Below the pieces are notes generated by a model. That model was not told the origin of the DNA. It saw only the letters and a list, made by a program, of their open reading frames with translations, and did not search any database. From the NCBI GenBank assembly GCA_024305745.1, contig JAHRBS010000007.1, forward strand, positions 2,914,001 to 2,978,000: a stretch of 64,000 nucleotides of DNA. The letters run 5' to 3'. Source of the stretch: Polyporus tsugae (Eukaryota > Basidiomycota > Agaricomycetes > Polyporales > Polyporaceae). The first letter of the stretch is position 1. Each line of letters starts with the position of its first letter. The position numbers were made by a program, and so were the translations under genes. Positions 10,384 through 22,599 of the stretch are shown in pieces.

Positions 10384-13300
10384 CTACCTGAGGGTAGCCT
10401 TGACGATGTTTCGCAGCTCGTCGTCTTCGCACCGGAGCCACCACAGGCAGCTGTCATCATCGCTTTCCTTCAGGCGGATTGCCGCAAGTCCCTTCTTAGA
10501 CGAAGGGTCTGCAAGTTCTGGGGTGATCACAATTTTGAGGTCCCCTAATATGAGAGGTGACCCGCGTCAGAAACTTGTGAAAGGGCGTGGCCGTGACATC
10601 TCCTGACATACCTTCGAACGGCGGTCGATCTCGTTCCGTAACGCTCAGCCGGCGTTGCAGCCCTTGCAATCGTCGGAGGACAGTGTCCATCGAGGCTTCG
10701 CACCATCCTCGTGCAGCCCCAGACTCTAAAGAGTTCCAAGTAGTCTCGAAGTCTTGCTGCTCCATGACACTGCTCATGGTGCTTGCCAGGGATCCGCCTG
10801 GTTCCGACATGAAGGGTGAATCTAGCGTGATGAGATCTGCGGCAACAGACTGCAACGTGTGCAGTGCTCTCTCAGTACAAACGGGCGGGTCGTGGTGGTA
10901 TTGATGACCTTACCCGAATCCCAACTGGAGGCTCCTCGTCCAATGTCGACACGACAGGTAATGGTGAAAGTCTCGTGTGCTTCGGAGAGCTCTGCGATAA
11001 ATCGTACGTCAGCACAGTTCGTAGACACAGATGAGAAGCGACTCACGCTGGGGATTGACCGCAGGTCGGACGTCTGCGCGACGATGCTCAGGTCGCCAGG
11101 CGTCACAGTCATCATCATAGGATCTTGGAAGGGCGACCCAAAGTGAGAGCTAGTATCGTCGGAGTGCCGTGAGCTAGTGCTGCTCCTCCGACGCAGCTTC
11201 GGCGTCGGCCTGGGAGCTTCGTAGGCAGCATAACGAAGTTTGTTGGGGACAGGTGATGCCCGAGACGATGAAGCTTCTGGTGTATAAGGTTTCAAGAGTG
11301 GGGACCTCGGGACCAAGGACGGTGACAGTGAGGGTACCCTCTGCTGGTCTGCTTCGATTTTCTCCAGAGCGAAGACGAAGTCAGGAAGCTGAGGGATGTC
11401 AGGCCAACATGCCTCGTGCTATCGATAGAATAGGCTTACCGATGACGAACGCGTGCTAGTAATGATGCGTTTGAGCACATCTTTGGACTGGGACAAACTT
11501 ATGAATTGATCGCAACGCTTCATGCGGAGTTAGCCAGAGGGTTCATTAACGGACAGCGTACATCTGGACGCTCACTCGTCTGACATGTCGGCCACTGCGC
11601 GTATGAAGCTCCTTGACGGTCTCAATTACCTCAGAAGGCACCTCGTCGGAAGAAGCAGAGACGCGCAACATTGTAATGAGACAAGCATCTTGAATCGATG
11701 CTAGAAGACGCAGGTAAGTCAAGAGAACTCGAGACCCGACATGGAAACAACGCCCACCGGAATAGGAGGCCACACGATCAGCTAATCCCCGCAACAGTTC
11801 GACCGGAGACATTGGCGAGAGCTCCATGTATTCGCAAAACAGCGCGGTCAGGATGACCATTAGCGTGGGGCCAACCTCATTGTCCTTGTCGGCAACAGAG
11901 CTGAACAGGACACCAATGCATCCACTACGCCACGCGCTGTCGGCTGTGCAAAGAAGCAGTTCAGCATAACTAGGAGCATAACATTAGAAAATATACAGAT
12001 GTTACCGGAGTGTATGCGGGTCAACATTTCCTCCACAGCTTCCTGGAGAACGGGCCTCTTGTTCAGAGGACCCTCGCCCTCAGCGGCTCTGAGAACGTTC
12101 TTGAGTTGGAGTGCATACGTCTCTCCATCATCGCCGCAAATGATGTCCAAGATCTCGAGAAGCCGTGGCAAATTGTCTTCAGTACCATCGATGGAGGAAG
12201 ACGGGAGGTCCCCCTGGATCGCTCTCGCAAAGTACGACTCCACGATGCTTTGATCAACACGCCATAGCGTTCGCAGTGTCTATTGCAGTTGTGAGAATTT
12301 GGCAAAAGATATATAATGGGCAGACCTTCACCTGTTTCCGAATCAGCTTATCCTCGCAGTCGAGAGCCTTCATAACGCGTTCGACTTCCCACTCCTCCAA
12401 GACCGAGGGTATCTCCGGGGTTGTTCCAGCCCAAAGCTTCGGATCTACGGAAGAAAGGCAGCAGACGAAGAGGTAGAGCGCATTTGGGTCTTGGGTGGTA
12501 AGCAGATGTCGAATCTCTTTAATAAACGACAAGCCGGAACTGGTTTGCACCTCTACAAGCAAGTCAGTAGAGGATGCTGCGACGGCACGGAAGCATTGCT
12601 GGAGGATAGCTATATATTTGTCAATGCGAGAATGGATTATCATAAAAGGGATTCTGCTCACCGTAGGCCGCAGAACCACGATGTGCATGGTAACGGACAA
12701 TATCTATGATCACCTTCAAATCGTGTTGCGAGGGCCTAATCGAACGTTCAGCGGCTGAAACGAAACGGGATAACGACAAACAAACCCGAGCTTCGTAATG
12801 ACCTCAATATTTCTCACAAGCAGGCTGTTTTCGGAAGGTGCGGGTAGTTGGGACCAGAGTGCGTCCAAGAGTCCTGAGACAACCGAGTGGTACTTGTCCT
12901 CAGGAAGATGGTTACCCTGAAATATTGTTTAGAGTCAACAGGTCAAACTGCACGTTCTTTCACATATCTTACCTCCAATAATGTGTCTGCCAACGTGAAC
13001 GCAGCACTAACGACGGCGGGATCAGTGTCACCAAGTCGCTTCCGCGCTTTGGTCACGATGTCGCCAAGGATATCTGGGTCATGCTCAGACAACTTGTTAA
13101 AGGCAAGAAGGGCCCGTCGTTTCACGTCTGGCCTGTATGAAACGAGGTCCTTCAATCATCAGCTCATATGCACTGTAGATGAATGGCACTGACGAATCGT
13201 GAGATAATAGGTCGTGGAGACGCGTCTGTATTGCGGGTATGACGTCCCTTGAAGGGGATTGTATCAGGGTATCGAGGGCGAGACATATTCGGGGAACCGC

Positions 13301-13834
13301 AGGACTTTCTACATCCTAAGAAATGTTATGCATATGAAGGGAGGTCAAGAATGGAGCCTTACCTTGCGAATTGAGTTGACCAGCATGAGCTGCAACTCGT
13401 GCTCCGGAGGCATGACTTCCGCACAGAACAGGTACCCTGCATGGGATTTTAGCGTAAATTTAGACACAAGTGCGACGTGGCTACCTGTACGTTTATCTTG
13501 TATCCTTTGCCCGGCCTCCGCAAGATTTATCGCGTGAGGGAGCGCGAACTCCAGATCCACATGCACGCCAGGGTTCATAGCCATAGAGCAGTAGAGCAGT
13601 AACACCAGGTATTCCTTGCATTGCTTCTATAACAACAATGAGTCCCATGTACTACAACTACCACCACTCCGGACTGACCAGAGTCAACGTCGAACGTGCC
13701 AACTGTGTCCGGATGGTATGGACTTCGGCAAGAAGTATCTGGTCGGCGGCCTGCGGGGTTGCGGTTTCTATCTTGCGAACCAAGGCATAGTGAGCCCTGC
13801 TCATTGCGCCAGACGACAAGAATGGCACATCCAT
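10384..13834 (-). CDS. AP4E1: AP-4 adaptor complex epsilon subunit (large adaptin)
   Basis: This is a large subunit of a heterotetrameric adaptor acting in clathrin-independent trans-Golgi sorting. About 15 exons join in frame to roughly 886 aa. The start MDVPFLSSG has an in-frame ATG at 13832-13834. The adaptin trunk follows: RAHYALVRKIETATPQAAD, KQCKEYLVLLLYC, LEFALPHAINLAE, KRTGYLFCAEVMPPEHEL, ICLALDTLIQSPSRDVIPA and KRRALLAFNKLSEHDPDIL. Later trunk helices include MKALDCEDKLIRKQTLRTL. A Ser/Pro/Arg-rich hinge (about residues 640-720) leads to a C-terminal ear-like region ending CLWWLRCEDDELRNIVKATLR (stop 10384-10386). AP-1 gamma and AP-2 alpha were considered, but the K.C.EY, the ..VIPA.. 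helix and VRRRAL-like helices fit epsilon better. Plant and animal AP-4 epsilon are somewhat longer (938-1137 aa). Confidence 0.8.
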
Positions 13835-13997
13835 AGCACCAGTGGTTTTAGCAGACAATGTTGGGGGGGCGAGAGCGGGTCGCGGGAGAAGGCATACCCG
13901 ACGCCGCGTCTTGGACAACTGTGGTTGGGTAGCCGAGAACGCCAACTGAGGCACACTGACCCTCTGTGCCTGACCGCCACCTTCCTCTCCTTCCCCC

Positions 13998-15261
13998 ATG
14001 GCTACCTCCTCGGACCCGTCTGCCGTGCAGACGGCGCACTCGTTCAACAAGATCCTCACCCAATACAAGAATGCGGTCAAGTCGCGGTCGGCGACGGACA
14101 TAGAGGAGGCGACCAAGAAACTTCGGCGGTTAATCCTTGTGGACGGGATCCCTTCGAATGTAGTACGCTTTACGCCCAAGAACAGTCTATGCACGCTCAT
14201 CTCACATATATTTACGCGCGTAGGACTCGACCCTGCGACCAAGGATATGGAAAATCCTACTTCGAGTGCGAGACGTCTCAGCGGACGCGTTCCTGGAATA
14301 TGTCGCACGAGGTCCTTGCGATGTCCGAGAGAAGATCAGGAATGATACCTTTAGGTGAGCCCTCCGTGTGTGACTTGGGAGTCATGTTTCTGAGGGGCAC
14401 GAAAGAACGTTGGCGACGGACCGGGGGTTTAAGGAGCGCGTGAGTGAGGATATGCTAGTCCGGTTACTTGACGCGTTCGTATGGCGGAATCACGGTGAGT
14501 CCTGTACACCTTCCATACAATACACCGAGTCTCATGCGTCCCAGACCGACAAGAGAGCGACCAGCTCGGATTCACATACGTGCAAGGCATGAACGTACTT
14601 GCCGCGCCGTTTCTGTACACAATGCCCTCCGAGCTCGAGGCTTTCTGCTGTTTCGCCAAGTTCATCGAGGAGTCATGTCCGCTATACGTCCAACCAACAC
14701 TCGAGGGCGTTCACTGTGGCCTTAAGGTATGTACATGAGTATCCTCAACCACAGTATAAGATGTTCACGCCATTGCAGCTTCTCGACCGTTGCCTCAAGA
14801 TTGTGGATCCTGAACTGTGCGCTTACTTACGTTCCAAAAACCTCTCTGCAGAGATCTACGCCTTTCCTTGTACGTAATGCCCATATCACCCTGTATTCGA
14901 TTTCTGACTTTATTGCCCAGCGGTGCTCACGTTGTGCGCATGCACACCGCCCCTTGACCAAGTCCTCCAGCTATGGGACTTCTTGCTCGCTTTCGGCGTC
15001 CACTTAAACGTGCTCTGCGTGATCGCTCAGTTACTCCTCATGCGAGACGAGGTGATGCACTCTTCCAGGTAAGGAAGCTGTTCTGAAGCCTTGCATACAC
15101 AGGTTGCTGATAGTTGCTCGTTCAGTCCCATGCGGCTCCTGCGAACGTTCCCCCCACTGGAAGCACTTCCTGTCATTGGCATTGCTGTCACTCTGGTCAG
15201 AGACCTGCCGACCGACCTATATGACGAGCTGGTCAAACATCCATACGCTACTCGGGAGTAA
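13998..15261 (+). CDS. BUB2: Mitotic checkpoint GTPase-activating protein BUB2 (TBC domain)
   Basis: With Bfa1, BUB2 forms the GAP for Tem1-type GTPases at spindle poles and restrains mitotic exit/septation (S. pombe Cdc16). Seven exons encode about 311 aa, close to yeast Bub2 (306). The TBC catalytic residues are present: the Arg finger in KIRNDTFRT (IxxDxxR) and the Gln finger in YVQGMNVL (YxQ). Other blocks that follow Bub2 closely are LRRLILVDGIP, FKERVSEDMLVRLL, AFVW, AEIYAFPSVLTLCACTPPLD, QLWDFLLAFGVHLN and SPMRLLRTFPPLEA. Short length and lack of extra domains separate it from other TBC proteins. It is divergent from AP-4 epsilon (163-bp shared promoter). Its stop faces the carrier gene. 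Confidence 0.93.
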
Positions 15262-15676
15262 CTTTCTCGTCGTTAGGTCCTCTACTGTCTCTCCTATCCA
15301 TCGCTTTCCCCCCATACCTGCTGTCGATGTTGTATCACTATCATTATGTAGCTCTCGCATATTGCAATCCGAGTTTTCGTTTAGATTGGAATTCCCCAAC
15401 TCCAATTGTACTTCAACTACAGTATACCCGACTAATCACGCGTCCCTCACAGCAAGTGAGGTGGGAATCCAAGGTGTATCATCGTCTATGTAAGGTACAA
15501 GAAATGCCGTATGGTACATACATAGAGCGTGCTCCTCTCCGCCGACCACGCGTCAACAAATGGCATAGACCAAGTTCAGGGCATCCTTGATACAATTAGG
15601 CTGGAGTCTAGCATACATATACACCGGCGCGGGTGCCCAATCCCGGAGCCGTTGGTCTATTATGATGGTTGGTTGG
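15262..15676. other. Convergent intergenic space, BUB2/carrier
   Basis: These 415 bp lie between facing stop codons. No coding frame, repeat or RNA motif was recognised. It probably holds two 3' UTRs. Confidence 0.5.
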
Positions 15677-17083
15677 TCAGTCGTTGTCAGCACGACCGGG
15701 TAGACGGTCGATGTACGACGCGGTGAGGTCGAAGAACGTCCAGAGCAGTCCATGCGTTGTTACGCTTCGCAGCGCGCTCACCCCCAATCCCTGGTACAAT
15801 CTGGCGAGGCCTCGAAGTAAAGGCTTCGGGTTGTCAGGGTCGGGTCCTTCGGTATGAACAGTCAGTTCGTTGCCGCGGGAAACATACATTGTGGACCAGA
15901 CTGACCTCGGATAAGCCTATGAAAGGTCTCGAATACGCCTCTCTGGCGCTCGCATGCCAAAGCGCGCTGTTGGACCTTCGTCTTAACCCTACGCAGACAG
16001 AAAGTTCTCAGTTCGACGCTCGGAAACAAGGGTATAAGGGCGACTCACACGTCAAGAGGGTAAATGAGTGCCCAAGAGGTTACGCCTGCCAGTGAGCCGC
16101 AGAAAAAAGGGACTAATGATGCGTGGATGGGTAGCCATGCTGGAGTGGCACCTTGCTCGCCTAATGCGTCCCTTCCCATAATATATCGGAAGCCATCGTA
16201 CTCAAAGAAGTAGAGTGCCGTTCCCAGGGTATCCCTCACTGAGCGGTGGGTGGGTTCAGCCTAATCGACGAGCATGTGTAGCGCGTAACACGCACCGAAG
16301 TGTAACCTAAAACCGGTATACAACCCGAGCAGGCCGCTAGTCCGGAAGATGTCGCGGACAGCCTCGACCGTATTCGGGGCTTTGTCTAGGCGGATGCCTT
16401 TGCTAGCCGCTATTGAGTACTCGAGCTGTCGTCTGACCTGGAGCCACGGTCAGAATCGAGAGCGGCGTTCCACTCACACCAAGGCCGCTCTCACCTTGAC
16501 GAGTTCGAACGCTGTGACGGGTATCAGAGAGGGGTCCCATGCGCAAGAATATGTGCAACACGTACGCGCACTGGCGAAAGAAATCAGAGAGCCGGAAAGC
16601 GCACCACTGCCGTCAATCGGTAAACGTCACAGGCAGACAGTTCGTTCAATGGTGGTCATACCTGATTCCGCCAACAGCAGAAACGTCAAATATTCGTTTG
16701 CGAGCGAGCCAGTGGCGGTCGCGGTAGTATTCCTTGGTCCGGGAGTAGATGGTGAAGGATGCCGCGCCTAGGAGGCACGATGGGTACGGAGGTCACCACG
16801 AAAGAAGCAGAGGAAGCACGTACGAACGAAGGAGATAGTCATCAAGGGAATCCATATCCCGCGATAAAAACCGACGATACCCTCCTCTTGGTAGACGGCG
16901 AGGGCGAGCCTGGGGATAGAAACGCGCTGTCGCGTTGTCTGAAGTCTCGACTTGATGGAGTCCAGCTTGGGGGAACGCGTCAAGACCTGGTATCTCACCG
17001 CACGAACAGCGCAAGACTCACCGGGTACCCCGCAAGTGTCGAGATGTAGCTCGCCGAGAGCGCGCAGACGACCGCTTTGTTGC
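15677..17083 (-). CDS. Mitochondrial carrier family transporter (5' exon unresolved)
   Basis: This is a six-helix inner-membrane solute carrier with three repeats, each with the P-x-[DE] signature: GYPLDSIKSRLQ, SAPFELVKVRRQLEYS (across an intron) and IYPLDVVKTKVQQRA. Matrix-helix strings such as EEGIVGFYRGIW, SGLLGLYTGFR and LARLYQGLGVSALRS support this. At least nine exons join in frame from 17083 down to a TGA at 15677. Membrane segments include NKAVVCALSASYISTLAGYP, SGALSGSLISFASA and LVPFFCGSLAGVTSWALIYP. The substrate cannot be told from sequence. The first coding exon is uncertain. A good candidate starts at ATG 17173-17175 (MSLSKVPPFSAPAAAP) but reaches a TGA with no GT donor, so the gene model is given from the second exon. 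Confidence 0.85.
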
Positions 17084-17855
17084 CTGCACACGGGGAAAGA
17101 AAAGTGTCAAAACCCGGTCGCGCATCATGGAGCCGCAGCGGGCGCGGAGAAAGGAGGCACTTTTGAGAGACTCATTGAGCGCAGTCGAGCCAAACAAAGG
17201 GTTTCGAGGCCTACGGGGCGAAGCAGTGGTCAACAGTCGGTCGAGGGGCTTCACCTCGGGTGTAGAGGCGAGACGACGGTACGGAGTGGGATGTACCTTC
17301 TCTCGCTCATAGGAAGCTGTCACTGGCCGGGCAACAGTCCGTTTCCGTGCAGTCGCACGAGCGTGATGTGCGTGTGGCGATCCAAGGTGTAGACAGATGG
17401 TGGGCGGGGAGAGGATGGGTGGAAGACGGAAGGGAGCACCCAAACAAGCCAACCCAAGCACCGGCAAATGCTCATTCCCATATGATCCCCCGCGTCATAC
17501 CTGACCACCCCGGGCGCCGCCCCCGCCCCCATCCCCCACCGACGGATTTTTTAGCTATTGTACTTGAACGACTCCACATTCTGAGGTTACAACGTTTTCG
17601 TTTTCATCGGGTTTCATCTACTCATGATACGTCGTGGTCGTTGTGCGTCATACGACAGTCGGTGCGCGCGCGATACACATGTCAATATGCACGAGCTAAG
17701 CATGCACGTACTGGGATGTAACCTCGGACACAATGAACTGAATAAGGTTTAGAAGTCGATTTCAGTGCTATCGGATGTGGAATAGCCTGAGCTAACACAC
17801 TGGTGTGTATGCTACCGTCGCACATGTGACCACCAGCATGACCTCGGGGTCTCCT
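17084..17855. other. Upstream region of the carrier gene and 3' flank of RRN6
   Basis: The first 100 bp hold the intron and candidate first exon of the carrier gene (ATG at 17173-17175, minus strand). The rest is GC-rich around 17500-17540 (runs of C/G on both sides of gcgccgcccccgcccccat). I find no other supportable gene or repeat. Confidence 0.45.
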
Positions 17856-20800
17856 TCAAAAACCGCCCACCCGCTTCTTACCCGGTTTGTTCTTTACTGA
17901 GATTGCTCTACCGCCGTAGGGACCAGGAAGGACCTGCGTACTTGCAAACGGCACGTCCTGGGAAGAAGGTGGGGCGGGCCTGACATCTGTAGGTTGACTG
18001 CCAGCCATTGGAGGAGCCGGTGGTTGGGGAACGAGAGCGCCTTCGGAACGAGCGGCGACGAGCGGTCGACGTGTGGGGAGAGCTGGCTGGCTGGCTGCTA
18101 TAACTGGAGGGCCGTAAGGGACAGAAGATGCCACCGGAGGCGGCCGTTGGGTGGGGATCTGCGTTGGAGCTCTGGCCGGCGGTTCCCCTGTGGTGGGCAT
18201 CTTTGCTGGACGTCGGAGTGCCGCCGTAGGTATTGGGGGCGAATCATCGTAGGGGTCGCGATAGACGTATTCATGGGGATTTGACCCAACTTCCCACTCC
18301 TGCAGCAGGAGACGGACACCGCGGGGTGTGTTCAGCTTCGAGGTGCCCTGGTTCTCGTCCCCACTTCCGGTCTCACCATCGGAGTCCTTGATACCGTTCG
18401 ATTGAACGGCCTTTCGAACGGGGCGGAGGAAGCCGAATTGCACCGGAGGAGGTTCCAGGTCTCCAAGTGTCATCGCCTGAGCCGATAGGGAGATGCTCAG
18501 CATGTCGTCCTCCAAGGTCGTAGGTGTCTCTCCACGAGGGCGAGTCATGGAAAAGACGTCGGCAGCCAGGGAAAGGTCAAGCGCGAGCTGTGACTTAGCT
18601 TCGTTTTCTCTACGGTAGGAGTCGGTCGTACGCCGAGGATCGTCTGCGAGGTCATAACGGGTGAGGTTTTCAATCGTCTTCTTGGGCTCCGCGTCGAACT
18701 GGGGGACGTGACGACGAATGGAAGGAGAAGCGTCTAAATGCCATGGGGCGCTCCGCACTAATCGCTCTCGTGGGATTCGCCCTTTCTCAAGGGCGCGATA
18801 ACCTGCAGCGCAGTTGAGAGAGCTGCCAGTGGCCCAGTCGTTCCGTGAAGCGTCTGGGGGCTCATCACCCATGCGCAGAGCGATATCGAAGCTAAAAAAG
18901 CGGCGAATGAATGGGTTGATCAAGGAGGCAAAAGTAGGAAATACAAACGTTGTTAGCGGGTGTTCGACTGGGGCTCCCGGGTCTTGCCAAAACCTCGGCA
19001 TACGCTCTAACACGTCATTCACCGTGTTGCTCTGTGCTGCTAACCCCTTTTCTTTCCGCTCCATGAACAGCCCTGCAGTGCAGCTTAGCAGTGAGGAAGA
19101 TGAAAATAAGACTCGATCCTTACTGCGATAGGCAAACTGCATGTTGACAACGCTATGCGCCCTCCCGGCGAGTGGACTTTGATCCACATGTTTAGCGTCA
19201 GCCGCTTCGCCCAAATCTTGCACCTCCGGCGTCCAATGAGCTCGTCGTGGCACTGTTGTAGATATTTCCCGAGAAGCCATGTCTGCCGACACATGATCTA
19301 GATTCAGCAGCGAGATGCTCCCGCGTTCGGACAGCTGAAAGAGGCTGATATGCTTGGTTCCAACCAGAGTGGGCTGCTGATAGAACGCGAACCCGAGGTG
19401 CGGGCCATCCGGGCGGACAATGGACGGTAACGCATAGGGAGGACCATGCATGTGCACCAGATTCTCGGTGTCCCGAGAAACGTCGTAGACGGTCACTAAG
19501 GAGTTCTTCCGAGACGTCAAGAACGTTATAAATCCTTGGACGGGTTAGACGGAGGATGTTCGCTGTCCGGGAGAGAGTAATATGAACTCACCATTCGTGA
19601 GATCATGCGTTTGTGTGCGGAGTGTGAGGTCGAACTCCCTGCCGTGCTTGACTGCGAGTAATGGCTTGCGCGTGTACCGCTCGTCCAACCACAAAATGTG
19701 GTCGGTGGAGACCAAACGAAGGGTGTGGTCTTCATTAGGTGCCTCGATTGACGTCAGTGCGACCCCCGGCTTGGTCACAGTAAAAAGCTCGTACGGCTTC
19801 TTTCCTGCCTATTATCAAGCACGTCAATATCAGGAACGACAAGTGTTTCTCTTCCCACATACTCGTAAATCCAGGACAGTCGCAGTGGCATCAAAGCTGG
19901 CGACTACCTTCTCTCGGGTTTCGTGGGCCGCTATGCGGCAAAGAAGCATGGCAGAGGCGTTTGTGGTGTGTACTTTCTCTCTGTAAACAATACTCAACAG
20001 CGACTGGCTTTGCCTGTAAATGGTCACTCACATTACGGTCTTAGATTCTGATGCACGGCACTGGAAAATATCCCCAGCCTCGTTGGCAACGTAACCAACA
20101 GCGGTGTTCGAAGGATATATGGTCATATCGATGGCTTGCCTGTCGCCAATGTCGGACCGTTTCACCGTGATGAGAGGGGCTAGCTCGACAGCCTGTGTTG
20201 TGCGCACGACTTTGACTTGCATGAAGCTGGCTGAACCCATGGTCCTTACACCAAGCACCGGCCCTGTTAGCGCTCATCAATACATTTATGAGGCAAGCTT
20301 AATAATAAAGGACCACAGCCGGGCAATTCACTTACCCATTTTACCCTTGCCAACATCGTTTGTGTGAGGAGATGCCAATATTTGCTGTATGGGAGTGTCG
20401 AAAGTATAAACAGGTGTAGTCATAGGCTTCAGCTCGATCTTGGTCTTGGAATGCACGATGAGAGGTGACATGTCTATCAAACAGTGTCATTGGGTCATGT
20501 AATTTGGACGTACTCGTGCTGTTGCTCACTTAGTTGACAGGATCTTTCCCCCATAGGAAATGCAAGGTACGCATGGTCCTTTCGAGCAACCTGGAACGAG
20601 CTCGCGTCCGTCATATTTCCCGCAAATACATCGCTGCGTTTCGAGTCCTTCGAGACGCGTTCATCTTCGGTGACGCTTTCTCGAATCAATTCCCCTGATA
20701 TATCGACGTCCGGGTAGTATTGGCGGAGAAAGTGGGCCTAGACGCAAGAAGGGTGAGTCCATTTCGGCGAGATGTGGTTAGAGATCATCTAAGAACGCAC

Positions 20801-21164
20801 ACCCTGTTCTGCCCGTCGAAGTGATGTAACCTTGGAAATATGCAAAGGCTTGGGGCGTGTTGGGGGAAAAACTTCTAATGGGCCCTCCGGCGGCACCAGC
20901 CGTAATTCTGTTCGTTGAATCAGTTACACCTCAAGGGAATACTGGGAAAAACATACCAGAGACGTCTTCGGCAGCGAATGTCCAACTGTAACGCTGTGTC
21001 GTCTTCTGACGTGCCTTCTTTAACGATGCAGCACCGAGAGTGCCATGGTCGAGGTCTGGGTAGCGCCAAGTATCTTCTACCCGCTTTTCTTCGGCCTTTC
21101 CCTTCCCCTTCTTTTCCGGACCGGTCGTAGTTCGTTGCTCGCAGTATCCTGGCCACGTATCCAT
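17856..21164 (-). CDS. RRN6: RNA polymerase I initiation factor RRN6-like (TAF1C family)
   Basis: This is a scaffold subunit of the core factor that brings Pol I to the rDNA promoter in the nucleolus. Multiple exons start at ATG 21162-21164, reading MDTWPGYCEQ, then RYPDLDHGTLGAASLKK, which has the shape of fungal Rrn6 N-termini. The middle is beta-propeller-like (VVRTTQAVELAPLITVKRS, VYDVSRDTENLVHMHG, LVSTDHILWLDERYTRKPL). The last exon is very long (up to 19520), ending in a Pro-rich disordered tail and the basic end NKPGKKRVGGF. That end is the typical Rrn6 C-terminal signature. The splice before the last exon gives TNGFITFLTSRKNSL. It is divergent from the mitoribosomal uL3m gene by 201 bp. 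The family call is firm at the two ends and weaker in the middle, where sequence is fast-evolving. Confidence 0.78.
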
Positions 21165-21365
21165 TCCATTGGAGTGGCAGAAAGCAAGAATAAAGCAGCC
21201 GCGAGTAACACAGGGGATCCAAAGCGTAACCGAGGACCTGCAGGGTCGGGAGGAAGCCTGGTCCCAAAAAAATGCGGCGCGTCTCAAAATTCAGACGCGT
21301 CGGGCGTCTCTCCCACAGTCGCTCGCCAGCGCCGTCACCACACACTCCTCCGCTCCCTCGCCGCC
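21165..21365. promoter_or_regulatory. Shared head-to-head promoter, RRN6/uL3m
   Basis: This 201-bp gap lies between the start codons of a Pol I transcription factor gene and a mitoribosomal protein gene. The promoter role is inferred from layout. No TATA or named element is clear. Confidence 0.5.
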
Positions 21366-22541
21366 ATGATCAGATTATGGTCCTTTGGGGCGCGTCCCGC
21401 CTTACCTCGATGTAGAGCACTCCACACCACAGCTGTCGTAAACGCTGCCGCTCAGGCGGAGTCCTCGACCGCCGCTACCAGCAAGTGGACACCAACTTCC
21501 GTCCGGACAGGGCTCATCGCGCGCAAACGGGGGATGACGGTGATGTGGGATACTCATGGGGTACGATACCCTGTGACGGTTCTTCAGGTATGTATTGTGT
21601 ACTACTCAATATATATGCCGAGCCAAACCGTCGTGGTGCAGCTGGAGAACTGTCAAGTCACCGCGAACGTCAGTACCGTCCGGGCAGACCAGACAGAGTA
21701 CCACGCCGTCCAGGTGGCTGCATCGGATAAGGCACCAAAGAACACAACGAAACAGATGCTAGGACATTTCAAGAAGGCTGGCGTGGCTCCGAAACGTATT
21801 GTCAAGGAGTTCCCTATAACACCAGACGCGCATGTGCCAGTCGGTGAGCATCACGCTTGTGCCCTACTAAGTTACGTGGCTTGACGGACATACCCAGGAA
21901 CGACGCTGTCAGCCATCCATTTTGTTCCCGGCCAGTTTGTGGATGTCATTGCGAAGTCGTACGTGACTTTCGCTTCCGTTCTGCATGCCCCCATCTCCTC
22001 ACCTTCGACGATAGAATTGGTAAGGGCTTCCAGGGTACTATGAAGCGGTGGAACTTCAAGGGTCTGCGGGCAAGCCACGGTGTGTCCGTATCGCACCGCT
22101 CAGCAGGTGCCATCGGTGCCCACCAAGTACGTCTGATTCATTCTGTCTCCTGTTCACGCCCGTTGAACGCTCTCCCCTCCCGTCGCTCAGGACCCCGGTC
22201 GTGTCTGGCCTGGCAAGAAGATGGCTGGACGTCTGGGCGGCGAGCGCACCACGACCCAAAACTTGGCTGTCGTTCGCGTCGACTCGGAGCTTGAGCTCAT
22301 CTTCGTACGGGGATGCGTACCTGGCGTCGATGACACACAGGTCATGATCCGCGATGCGAAGAAGAAGATGACGCAGCTCGCGCACCACAACGAGGCGAAG
22401 GGCAACTTCGAGAAGATCCTCCCCAGGGGTCTCGTTGACCTCCCGTTCCCGGCTGGCACGAAGGAGCTGGCGAAACAGCTGCCACCAGTAATTGAGGCCC
22501 CGTCTTCGCGTGTTAGTGACCCGTTCGTTCCCAGGGAATAG
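21366..22541 (+). CDS. MRPL3: Mitochondrial large-subunit ribosomal protein uL3m
   Basis: uL3 protein of the mitochondrial ribosome, near the peptidyl-transferase centre. Five exons. The N-terminus ([20 protein letters not shown]) is Arg-rich, lacks acidic residues and suits a mitochondrial presequence. The core has [26 protein letters not shown], the uL3 signature [16 protein letters not shown], then [20 protein letters not shown] and [13 protein letters not shown]. The loop [10 protein letters not shown] and the Gly-rich stretch mark mitochondrial/bacterial rather than cytosolic L3. The C-terminus ends SDPFVPRE with the stop at 22539-22541. It shares a short promoter with RRN6, so nucleolar and mitochondrial ribosome production may be co-regulated (inference). 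Confidence 0.95.
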
Positions 22542-22599
22542 ATTATGGCTTTATAGCTGTCTCCGCTCAACATCTGGTGTGGCTGGGGCTGGGGCTGGG

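Noticed and set aside
10384..13834. AP-1 gamma adaptin as the identity
   Set aside because: AP-1 gamma N-terminal hallmarks are missing and the helices around ..RDVIPAI.. and KRRALLAFNKL fit AP-4 epsilon better.
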